NCBI GenBank assembly: GCA_012862575.1
Contig: BLSF01000001.1
Coordinates: 434,001-498,000 of the forward strand
Reading direction: 5' to 3'
Origin: Parietichytrium sp. I65-24A
Lineage: Eukaryota; Sar; Bigyra; Thraustochytrida; Thraustochytriidae
DNA: 64,000 bases
Shown here: positions 50,982 to 59,900 of the stretch, in pieces
Layout: every line of letters starts with the position of its first letter
How positions within the stretch are numbered: the stretch's first letter is position 1
The notes under the pieces: model-generated
What the model saw: only the letters and a program-made list of their open reading frames with translations
What the model was told of the DNA's origin: nothing
Databases searched by the model: none
Translations under genes and position numbers: made by a program

Positions 50982-52121
50982 ATGTCTACCCGGGCGCCAA
51001 AGGTAGTAAAGTCTTCGGGCTCGAACTTGTTTGAGGCCAAGGACGTGGCAGATGCATGCGGGGTGCTCGGTGCGAAGCCTGGCAAACTAATCTACGAGAC
51101 AAATGGCGAGAACGCACAGATGTCAGAGGAGGCCCTCAAAGCTATCAAGCTGGCGAAGAAGGCCAAGTCAGACTGGGCCGTCAAGGTGTACACTTTATTT
51201 TGCCTCAGCTTTGGAGCAGCAATGTGGGCTTCCTTCCAAGACATGATCCCTGTCATGTCCTGGGAGAGAATGAGTCTCGAAAGCGTTCTCTGGGTGTCGG
51301 ACTCCCTCGCAGATAATATTCACGTCCCATTCTTCCTCTCTGCTCTCTACGTAGTGACAGTTTTTGGAATTCAGGCAGCGATGAAGGACCGCAAAGCGTT
51401 TGACTTGCGCACTGCCCTCGCCGTCTGGTCCATGGGCTTGGCCGTGTTTAGCATCGTCGGCAGCTTGCGCACCGTCCCAGCGCTCTTCAAAATGCTGAGC
51501 AGCCGTGGTGTGTACCACGTGCTCTGTGAGGATACCAGATACGAGTGGCTTGTTGGCGAGCCTGCGGGGGCATGGACGGTTCTCTTCATCTACTCCAAGG
51601 TTCCCGAGCTTGTGGACACGCTCTTTATTGTCTTGCGTAAGAGCAAGCTCATTACGCTTCACTGGTACCACCACATCACCGTGATGCTCTTCTGCTGGCA
51701 TTCATTTGCTACGCTCTGCATGAACGGCGTTATTTTTGCTGCGATGAACCTCACCGTTCACGCTTTCATGTATTTCTTCTATGCACTCACTGCTCTCGGC
51801 TACCGCCCAACCAAGTACGCAATGGGGATCACGTTGATCCAAATTCTCCAGATGGTAGTTGGCACTGCCGTGACAGTGTACGTCAACGTGCAGCAGCGCC
51901 TGGGATCGGTGTCTTTGGAGAGCACCAACGGGGACTGGCTCAACGTAACCTGGGATAAGTTCAGTCCAGCTGAGACTGGGTCGGGAACCTGCGAGACTGT
52001 CCACCCAGCTAGCGCGCTCTCCGGTCTGGCAATGTATGCGAGCTACTTGTGGCTCTTTTGCACTTTTTTCTACTACACCTATTTTGCCAAGTCCAAGTCC
52101 ACCAAGGCAAAGGCCGAGTAA
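50982..52121 (+). CDS. ELO-family very-long-chain fatty acid elongase (3-ketoacyl-CoA synthase)
   Basis: A single exon of 379 residues from the first ATG; the frame extends to a GTG at 50964. ELO proteins condense malonyl-CoA with an acyl-CoA in the ER membrane, the first step of fatty acid elongation. The family motifs are in order: FIYSKVPELVDTLFIVLRKS, the HxxHH box LHWYHHITVMLFCWHS (His227, His230, His231), MNLTVHAFMYFFYALTALGY and ITLIQILQMVVG. Hydrophobic segments give about six or seven membrane helices. The HWYHH wording fits the ELOVL3/6-like saturated and monounsaturated class better than the PUFA class, which usually reads HVYHH. A ~60-residue soluble N-terminal extension precedes the first helix. 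The C-terminus KSKSTKAKAE is a lysine-rich ER-retention-like tail. Confidence 0.92.
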   Translation: MSTRAPKVVKSSGSNLFEAKDVADACGVLGAKPGKLIYETNGENAQMSEEALKAIKLAKKAKSDWAVKVYTLFCLSFGAAMWASFQDMIPVMSWERMSLESVLWVSDSLADNIHVPFFLSALYVVTVFGIQAAMKDRKAFDLRTALAVWSMGLAVFSIVGSLRTVPALFKMLSSRGVYHVLCEDTRYEWLVGEPAGAWTVLFIYSKVPELVDTLFIVLRKSKLITLHWYHHITVMLFCWHSFATLCMNGVIFAAMNLTVHAFMYFFYALTALGYRPTKYAMGITLIQILQMVVGTAVTVYVNVQQRLGSVSLESTNGDWLNVTWDKFSPAETGSGTCETVHPASALSGLAMYASYLWLFCTFFYYTYFAKSKSTKAKAE

Positions 52122-52345
52122 AGTTTTTGCACACATTTAGAAACCAACAATAACAAATAAACAGAACAAACGCCGATGTTAAACCATATACCACATTCTT
52201 TTTCCCTTCTTCACCCACAGACAAGAGAGAGTACTAAACCTTCACTTGATTCTCGTTAGTCAGCATGTTTTATGTACATTTCGTTGCTTACGTGTGCAAC
52301 TTGCACACGAGCTTGAAGCAAAAAATAAAGAACAGAGAACGATGT
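52122..52345. other. Short convergent 3' spacer (ELO / AlkB gene)
   Basis: A 224-bp AT-rich stretch with AATAAA-like sequence near 52153 and 52324. It is the probable 3' ends of both transcripts. Confidence 0.5.
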
Positions 52346-53680
52346 TTACAGCACTTGAAACTCATGCCAGGCGAAAAAGCTGCACGAGGAGGTTCCGTGA
52401 GGGTCGCATTTGAAATAATACCTCTCGTTTCGAACGCTGTATTTCAAGGTGCACACCCGGCCACAATCACAGGAGGGCGCGTATTTGGAGAATGAACGCT
52501 TCTCCATGCGGAAGGTCAGCGAAAACCGTCCAAGGCCAGTCAGCGGATGTGCGATGAGAGTGTCGTTAGACTGGGGTGGCACCCCGTGCTTCCACAGCTC
52601 CTGCATTGGCGCCCACATGACGAACAATGAGTTGTGTGGCAGTGCAATGGAGAAGGTTTTCTGCGGCTTTTGATTCACTTTGTGCCATCTGAATAACCGC
52701 GACGCGCCGAGCGAAATGGCCGCGACAATTGGCCTTGGCCCAAGACGTGTAAGGCTGTCGTTGTGGAACCCCAGGGAGTCACTACCATCAAAGTAGTAGT
52801 TTGTCAGGACGTACGTGGGCGAGAATCCGGACGGCGCAACTTTGCGCTCCTCCTCTAACCCCCGCACGAGGTCCTCCACCAGCTTGCCGGCCCTTCGCAA
52901 GAGATCTGGCGCGGTTGGCATAGTGGGAAAGCTGTCCGGCAGCTGTTCCTTGATGGCGGTTTCCACCATCTCCTCGTCGAGCTGATACACAGCGCTGCGG
53001 CGTCTCGTCTCTCCCGTGTGCTGAAACACCGTCCACTTTGTGCTTTGCCACTTTTCCTTCGCCTCCTTCATCATCGCCCGGGTCAACTCATCGGCTAAAC
53101 TCTTCGGCAAAGCCTGGGTCACCACACTCACGGGGCATCCTTCCGTCCGCTGCACCGCCTCCAGGTCCATCACCTTTGCCGATCGCTCGTCTGCCCGTTT
53201 CACTGCCACCTCCAGCCGCTGGCCGCTCGCTGTGGCTTTCCCGCTCGAATTCCATGTGAGCCACTTGGTCCCGTCGGCAGCGCCTCTGCTATTGCCCTTC
53301 TTTCCAGTCTCCTCAACCACTTGTCCTCCGTTGCCGTCGTCACCACCGACTCTGCCAGCACCATCATCCTCCAGACACGAGTCCAAATGGCCATTCAGTG
53401 CGCCGAGACTGTCGCATTCGGCCGAGCAAACCGGGCACCTAATCTCGTGCGTGCCCGACCGCGAGTCCGCGCCTTCACCCGTGCCACCGCGACCACTGCC
53501 CACGTCCGTGCCAATGCCATTGCCAATGCCAATGCCAATGCCAATGTTGTCCTCCTCCTCCTCATCATCGTCGCCGTTGCCGGTGGGATTGGTCTTGCCG
53601 GACGCAGCGACGGGCGCAAAGAACGCGTTCAGTGTTCGCTGTCGCTTGCGCGCTCTGTCGTCCTCGTCCGCAGCTCTCAT
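52346..53680 (-). CDS. AlkB-type 2-oxoglutarate dioxygenase with PIP box, UBZ4 finger and GRF zinc finger
   Basis: A single exon of 444 residues from the ATG at 53680, which overlaps the stop of the upstream gene. An in-frame ATG at 53878 would add 66 unconserved residues. Residues 13-23 RQRTLNAFFAP contain a canonical PCNA-binding PIP box (Q14, L17, F20, F21). Residues 81-103 RCPVCSAECDSLGALNGHLD, ending SCL, form a UBZ4 ubiquitin-binding finger (C82, C85, H98, C102). Residues ~190-385 hold the AlkB fold: GFHND gives the HxD iron motif, LWKHGVP the distal His, and RFSLTFR the 2-oxoglutarate Arg. The C-terminal ~397-440 is a GRF-type zinc finger (CDCGRVC, YYFKCD, CSFFAW). AlkB enzymes oxidatively remove alkyl lesions from DNA or RNA. 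The layout predicts recruitment to ubiquitinated PCNA at damaged forks. A hexanucleotide repeat encodes a Gly-Ile run at 46-57. Confidence 0.88.
   Translation of the reverse strand: MRAADEDDRARKRQRTLNAFFAPVAASGKTNPTGNGDDDEEEEDNIGIGIGIGNGIGTDVGSGRGGTGEGADSRSGTHEIRCPVCSAECDSLGALNGHLDSCLEDDGAGRVGGDDGNGGQVVEETGKKGNSRGAADGTKWLTWNSSGKATASGQRLEVAVKRADERSAKVMDLEAVQRTEGCPVSVVTQALPKSLADELTRAMMKEAKEKWQSTKWTVFQHTGETRRRSAVYQLDEEMVETAIKEQLPDSFPTMPTAPDLLRRAGKLVEDLVRGLEEERKVAPSGFSPTYVLTNYYFDGSDSLGFHNDSLTRLGPRPIVAAISLGASRLFRWHKVNQKPQKTFSIALPHNSLFVMWAPMQELWKHGVPPQSNDTLIAHPLTGLGRFSLTFRMEKRSFSKYAPSCDCGRVCTLKYSVRNERYYFKCDPHGTSSCSFFAWHEFQVL
53512..53545. repeat. In-frame hexanucleotide repeat within the AlkB gene
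   Basis: CCAATG/CCATTG units encode the alternating Ile-Gly run. They lie in the linker between the PIP box and the UBZ4 finger, where length change should be tolerated. Confidence 0.8.
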
Positions 53681-55488
53681 GGCCGTCCTCTCGGTAGGGA
53701 TCTGGATGGGGATGGGGATGGGCACGCGGATGAGGCTGACGATGACGATGGAGAACAACGCGGGGACGGAGCTGGGGAACCGGAGCGCTCCGCGTCGTTC
53801 ACGGGCGCGCGAGCGGACTGGCTGGCGCGCAAGGATCGCTCGGACCTCGCGCCGGGTATGTGCAGCAGGCACGGCCATTGGCTGAGCGACCAGTGGAGCA
53901 TGTCTGCGGGGGTGCGCGGGACGCCGCGGACGGACAGCTGCGGGGGACGTGCGTCTGAGCCGTCAGAGCCGTCAGAGCGCGCGCGCGAACCGCCGAAGAA
54001 TCCGTGCGCGATGAAGGGGATGCCCTCGCGAGCGCAGAGGCGCAGAAGCGGGTGGGGCTTCTGCGCGGCGAGAGAGCGTGCGGAGAGTTGGCACTGCACC
54101 GCGGCGATGGGAGAGGCCACGGCCTGGGCAATGCGCAACTGAGCCTCGGAGCAGTTGCAGATGCCCACGCGCGCCACCAGCCCGCGCGCGCGACATGCGG
54201 CCGCCGCCGACATGGCCCCGCGCAGGGCGGCTTCGGTGGCGGGCGGGTGATGCAGCATCCACAGCGGGACGACGCCACCCAGCGCGCGCCAGCTCGCCTC
54301 TATGCACCGCGTCACCGCCGCGCCGGCCGATTTGGCCACGGAATCAGCCGAGGAATTCGCCATGGACAGCGCGGGAAGCGGGCGCCAGCTGCCGCTCGAG
54401 GAGCCAACACGGGCCATGCCGCCCTTTGTCGCGATGATGGCGGCTTGCACGCGTTCCCGCGGCCCGCGGTAGGTGGCGAAGGCGTCGCGGAGCAAGTTTT
54501 CGCAGTAGTGCAGGTCGGTCTCATCGTGGCAGTAGGTGTCCGCGGTGTCGAACAGCTGCACCCCAAGGTCCAGCGCCAGGTGTATGAGCTCCATCGCTTC
54601 CGCGCGGCTCGGACGCTTGTCCGGGTCCGGGTAGCTCACTCCCAGCGGCAACGTTCCCATGCCGATGCGGTTGTCCAGCTTGCTCAGATGTATTGGGCTC
54701 CTTGCGCCATCCCTTTCGCCTTCGTTACTGTCTTCGACTGCGCCTGCCATTGCGGTTGCCTCTGTGGTTCCATCGCCAGGTGATGATGCTTGCGGCCGCA
54801 AAATTGCTTCCGCGATGTGGTCAAAGTCGTTGAACATAGCGACGTAGGCGGCCTCCAACTCGAGCTCTGCGTGCGAAAGGTCCTGTACGACGTCTTCTTT
54901 GGCCGGGTTCAGGTTGGGACCCAGCACATTGACGATGAACTGTATGCCGAGCTTCTTGCGGGTGTGGTGGTCCTCCGGTAGAGAGAGACGGTACGCGCGG
55001 CGCGGGACGCAAAGGGTCGCCTCGCCGATCTGCTCCTTGACAAGATCGGAAACCTTGGTGTGTTCTTCGCGATTTAGCTCCTTGTGGGCGTCGACGTTGG
55101 CTTTGGATTCGCCAGGCTTTCCGAGCCTCTTGATGCACCCGAACCCGATCGCGGTGGCCTGCTGTTCGATGAGTCTCCCGAAGCGCAGGTGAAATCCAGC
55201 GCCGCACTTTCTCAGCAGGTCCCCTTTCTGCATCTCCGCAGCCATCTGGCTATTCGCCGGCTCCACCAGCGACAGCTCCATATCCACCGCTCGTGGCCTT
55301 CGTTGGAGCACCTTCGTGAGCACCTTGGCCGCCCTCGCCGGATCGAACGCAAACTCCCCGGTCGAGATCGACGCGAATGCGAATCTCGGCATTTCGGCCT
55401 TCTGTCGCACTCTCCGCTCTTCGCCGTCATTATCGGTCGCCAGTGCACTTTGCCCGCGCTTGGCCCCCTCCGGCCATTCGTCTGCCAT
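53677..55488 (-). CDS. Fusion of a macro-like domain (apparently permuted) and an aldo-keto reductase
   Basis: A single exon of 603 residues. The C-terminal half is an aldo-keto reductase (~270-565) with LDNRIGMGTLPLG as the first strand. The full catalytic tetrad is visible: Asp314 and Tyr319 in FDTADTYC, Lys355 in IIATKGG and His413 in WMLHHPP. The closing CLLHIPGARSERSLRASQ matches the NAD(P)-binding end. The N-terminal ~230 residues carry macro-domain motifs, but the C-terminal one (FAFASISTGEFAF, 36-48) comes first. The middle one follows (IGEATLCVPRRAYRLSLP, 154-171, then FIVNVLGPN, 184-192). In ordinary macro domains the order is reversed. The last ~40 residues are Ser/Pro low complexity. 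The TGA overlaps the ATG of the AlkB gene. Substrates are unknown; both domains handle NAD-derived or carbonyl compounds. Confidence 0.75.
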   Translation of the reverse strand: MADEWPEGAKRGQSALATDNDGEERRVRQKAEMPRFAFASISTGEFAFDPARAAKVLTKVLQRRPRAVDMELSLVEPANSQMAAEMQKGDLLRKCGAGFHLRFGRLIEQQATAIGFGCIKRLGKPGESKANVDAHKELNREEHTKVSDLVKEQIGEATLCVPRRAYRLSLPEDHHTRKKLGIQFIVNVLGPNLNPAKEDVVQDLSHAELELEAAYVAMFNDFDHIAEAILRPQASSPGDGTTEATAMAGAVEDSNEGERDGARSPIHLSKLDNRIGMGTLPLGVSYPDPDKRPSRAEAMELIHLALDLGVQLFDTADTYCHDETDLHYCENLLRDAFATYRGPRERVQAAIIATKGGMARVGSSSGSWRPLPALSMANSSADSVAKSAGAAVTRCIEASWRALGGVVPLWMLHHPPATEAALRGAMSAAAACRARGLVARVGICNCSEAQLRIAQAVASPIAAVQCQLSARSLAAQKPHPLLRLCAREGIPFIAHGFFGGSRARSDGSDGSDARPPQLSVRGVPRTPADMLHWSLSQWPCLLHIPGARSERSLRASQSARAPVNDAERSGSPAPSPRCSPSSSSASSACPSPSPSRSLPRGRP

Positions 55489-56903
55489 GCATGCGACGCT
55501 TACGGTGTCACAACGAGTTCACAATCCCGAAATGTGAATCTCCGACTTACGCCGCAGTCCCCCGAAAGCGTCCGAACCAATGGAACTTGGCCTCAATTTA
55601 TACACCAACTCGGATCGGTTTCGTCGTTCTGTTTTCCCTTCTTTCGCTTCCCAAAAGCAGGCAAGATAGAGATAGATGTCTCTCAAGAAGAGAGTCGCTG
55701 TTGCATTGAACCAATGCAACTGCACACCAAGGATCCCGGCACACTGCACAATCAGAAAGCGCATTATATTATATAATTAGTAATATAATACAAGCGGGGA
55801 CTAGCTGGGTCGGGACGTTTACTAGTGTTCGGTACTCGTGTGTACATCGCAGCGAGTATCCTCGCGCTCACTGAGCAGAATGCTGCCCAGCGGAAACACT
55901 GTAGCCGCGACTACCAATGCGTGGTTTAAATGTTCCATACTCAGTTTTAGTTATTGTTGTATACAAAGTTAAACCTTGTATCTATTCAGCCAAATCTCTT
56001 GAGACACAAATCGGGAGGGTGCCTTGCGACAATACTGCTTACCCTAGACAGCTGCTCATAGACACTAATTGTCGGAAGCAAGGGAGGGCTTGGGACTTGT
56101 TTTGAAGAGCCAACCAACAAGCTGTAGTGTTTCCTACTGGGTACTCCTACATATTAAACTAGCAGTTCGCTAGGCGTCGTCTTTCTCTCTCTGCGAGGAC
56201 ACGAATACTCTCATTCCCCGCAGTTCCGGAGAGTGTAAATTAGCCGAGGAAGCCTTTTCTCGGCGAATTGCGCAGACGCCTCTGAGAGGGAAGAGGAGCG
56301 GCCGTAAGAGACCCTACCCTGAGAGGAGCAGTTTTGCAGTGCAGCAGTGGGGAACAAAGGGTCGTGGAAAAGAGGGGCTCGTCGAGTACAGGGACGAAGA
56401 TATACGAAGAAAGGAAAGAAGGGAAGAAGGAAGGAAGGGAGAAAGAAGGAGGAGAAAGGAGATAGGTAAGCTGCAAGTGAGGGGCCGCTGGCCGAGGCGG
56501 CGGTGGGGATAGTATTTTTATTTTGAGGGAGAGTTGTTGATGGGAGGTGGGAGGAGTGCGGGGGCGAAAAGAGTTGTTTTATAGATAGAATTCCTGGTAG
56601 TATTTTCTGAACTTCGCCCCGGGGTCACTGGGCGTAGAATGTTTTGGGCAAGTGTGCAGTGGGGAACGCGTGGTCATTAACTGTTTGAATTCTTGATGTA
56701 CGTTTGTCAGGTAGTGTGCTCTGGATTGGAGAATTTTGCGGTGGCTCGTTCGTCTAAAAACGAGAGTTGCTTCCTTCTCTCACTACAGAAATTGATTTCG
56801 TTAAGTGGATTGACCCCCAGCGACTGGTGAGGGGTGGGGGGCTTCAGGGCAAGGGCTGGCGGACAGCCTGCCAGCTTAGCAATCGCGAGTGCCTTCTTTT
56901 CTC
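55489..56903. other. 1.4-kb divergent spacer (macro-AKR / importin)
   Basis: An AT-rich palindromic stretch lies near 55760-55790 and a purine-rich GGAAG tract at 56405-56460. No gene was supported. Confidence 0.55.
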
Positions 56904-59900
56904 ATGAGAAACGACGTGGAGGAGAAGGTCGGGCTGACCGTGCAGGCCGTGCACACCCTGTTTCACGGTTGCCCAGGGTCAGAAGCGCAGCAGGAAGCCA
57001 ATGCGTTCCTGCTTGACTTGGAGAGCAGCAACGATGCGCTGCATGTTGGAAGCTGTCTCCTTGGGGTAAGGTATGCCGAGGATGCGGAGCTAGTGTTCTT
57101 TGCGGCACAAATTTTACTATCCAAGGTGCGGCATAATTGGATCGAATTGGATTGGAAGACGCGGATCGGCTTGTTTGAGCAAGCCCTTGAGTTGTACACT
57201 AGCCTTCAAACCATACTCAGCGGCGATGTAGAGCATGTAAAGCACACAGGCCAGCAGAGGAAACCGGCTCCGCGGCTGTTGATGGACCGTCTAACCCTGC
57301 TACTTGCAGCTATAACGGTGAGGAGCTTGGAGCGTCCTGACCTCGTGAATCGCTCGGTAAAAGCATGCTCGCACCCCCCTGAATTGACGTTTGCGTTTTC
57401 AAAACTGATGGTGGAAGAGCTAGAGATTTGCTGGCAGACGTTTAGCTCCGAGGAAAGAGGTTTGCCGTGTAGATTTGCATTGCAGGTGCGTGAGATGACA
57501 TTAGGTCTTCTTCACACCTTGGTTCGGAACATTGCTTCGAAAGGTAGATCTGGTGTCAGCCTGCAGCTCCAAGAAGGAGGGCTACGATGTTTATACTCAT
57601 GGGCGACTTGCACCTTACTTCACGCGTCCACCAGTCAAGATAGCGACGGCGGTGCCTCCGAGAACCGACTAGATCACATTGGTATTATGTTAGAGCACCT
57701 CGTTCAGAAAAACATTCAGATCGGGAGCCAGTATTCTAGCTTGCTCAGCTGGATTTGTCACGAGTTTGAGCATGCCGACCCTGAATCACCGACCTTTCAG
57801 CTGGCGATGGGCATTCTCTCAGAGAATTTGTCGTTTTATCGCTTCGACACCGTTGATCACAGCGACAAGCAGAGTCTTGCTGAATACCAAGAGGGCATTG
57901 AGCTTGTCGCCACTACATTATTAAATCGCTTTCGTACTATTCAATCCTGGCTGTCTGCACAAATGCACCAACAAACCTCACACGACTTGGAGTCGGAGAG
58001 AAATGCGCCTTCCGAAAACCTCGACCCGGACTCAGCCCTAATCCTCTGGCGCGGGATTTGTCTCGTTACAGTCTCTCTTTGCACATCTCACGTGGACTGC
58101 GTCTTGGCGTTTTGCGGGAACAAGTACTATGATCTCTTTCGTATATTGCTGTTTGGTGTGCAGAATCCCATCGATGCTGTCACTACAGAGGCTTGCCTAG
58201 ACTTTTGGGACGAAGCCGGAGACACTTTTTTCTCTTGTGCTACTTTTATTCACAAGTGGAATCGGTCGCATCCTGACATGTTTCTTCGTACCCCACTGGC
58301 TCTAACAAGCGGCGGGCTCTCAGAATTGTATCGGACTCTCATTAGTGCTTTTGTTTCCTGCACGGTGAGCTGCCTTCGAGCCAAGGCATCTGCAAAGCGT
58401 TATGCTATCGAAACGGAGGAGAATGGGGACTTGGCACAGCGGGATGGCGAATCTTCCATTTCGTTGTCGAATAGCAACAGACTCTACCTGCGCGTGAATG
58501 ACTCTCTGACTTGCCTGTGTCAAATTTGGCCCGATCTTCAGGATTCGCGAAGCCAGAGCCCTGGATCTTCCAGTCTGGGAGAGCTACGTTCCTCAGAGAA
58601 AGCGCAGGAGAAAAACATCCGACAAGCTCTTCTAGTAATGCATGAGATCTTACGAAATGGCCTCGCAGTTAAAAAGGGATCTCAGAGCAACCTCCTGATT
58701 CAAGCGATCGTAGAGCTCCTTGGATCTGTGCTGGGTATGTCGGTATCGGTTTCAAACGACCAAAGCGAAGATGACGAAGAGGATTTTGACGACGACGAGG
58801 ATGACGAGGATTTCGAAAGTAGCAACGGGAGCGGGGACAGGAATCAGGCCGACAACGAGGACAGCGACATCTGCGAGGACGATGATGAAGACCAGCTGGG
58901 CGATGACGAACTTGAGGACGATGCCATGGAGGCCTTCGGAACTGGTTCGCGGCGTTCAGGAGGTGGTGGACTGCCTGCCGATAACCTGTATTCTGGCGAT
59001 TCCAGCAGAGATTCCCACCATGTTGCTGCAAATAGCAATGCATTCGCTAGCGCACAAGAAAGCGTGATGCGGGGAATGCATCGCAAGAGGACTTCTTCAC
59101 TGGTTGCGGCTCACAACTTTGGGGACACCATCTTTGCCGCTGATGAGCTCGCTTTCATGTGGGTGTCTTTATTAAACGAGCTTCTTGACGGATGTTGGCA
59201 CGAGAGCGATGGACCTCTCCGCCAAGCGTTGTGCCGAATGATCGGACAGATGGTGTATTGGATTCATGCTTCGCTTCCAAAAACTGGCGAGGATTCTAGC
59301 GAGCCCATCACCATTCTCTGCAAGATGATTGGGTTCCTGTTGTCGTCGCTCACCCTACCATGTGAAGAGACGAGTTTGGTTGCTGCAGAGCAGTTTGCCC
59401 ATGTATGCACTTCAATTGTGGATCGCCAGTCTCTCTTGAGCGCAATCAATACGTTCAAGTTTCCTATAGCGACGTTTGACCAACAAGGAAACTTCATCAA
59501 GTACGCTGGTCTGTCGGTTGTCGGTATCGATGGTTTAATGGAATTTATTGAGCGCCCTGAAGTGTTGGCGTCTATGTCCTCCTCCGGGCCAACATGTGCT
59601 TTTCTCTACAAAGGCGTCACTGTTTTCGGCTTTCGTCTCATTCTGCATGCCGCTGCGAGTGAGGGGGGTGACCGCCACAACGCCATGACCAGCTCCACAG
59701 CGCTCGCTCATGCAAGCGAAATGCTGAGCAATTTTCTCCTGCGCCTCCTTCGTGGGATATCTCAGTCGCTTGAGCGAATTCACCGGACTGGAATCAGCCA
59801 TGGGAACGCAAAAGAGGCCAAGAGCATTGTCTTGAATCATTTGCAGGTATTAACAAAAGTCATGTCTGGACTTGCTCGTCCGAGACGATGTCGTCGCGAA

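Noticed and set aside
53677-53878. Possible splice joining the macro-AKR and AlkB genes into one protein
   Set aside because: No GTRAGT donor or pyrimidine-tract acceptor lies in the overlap, while every other intron in the window uses GTRAGT.
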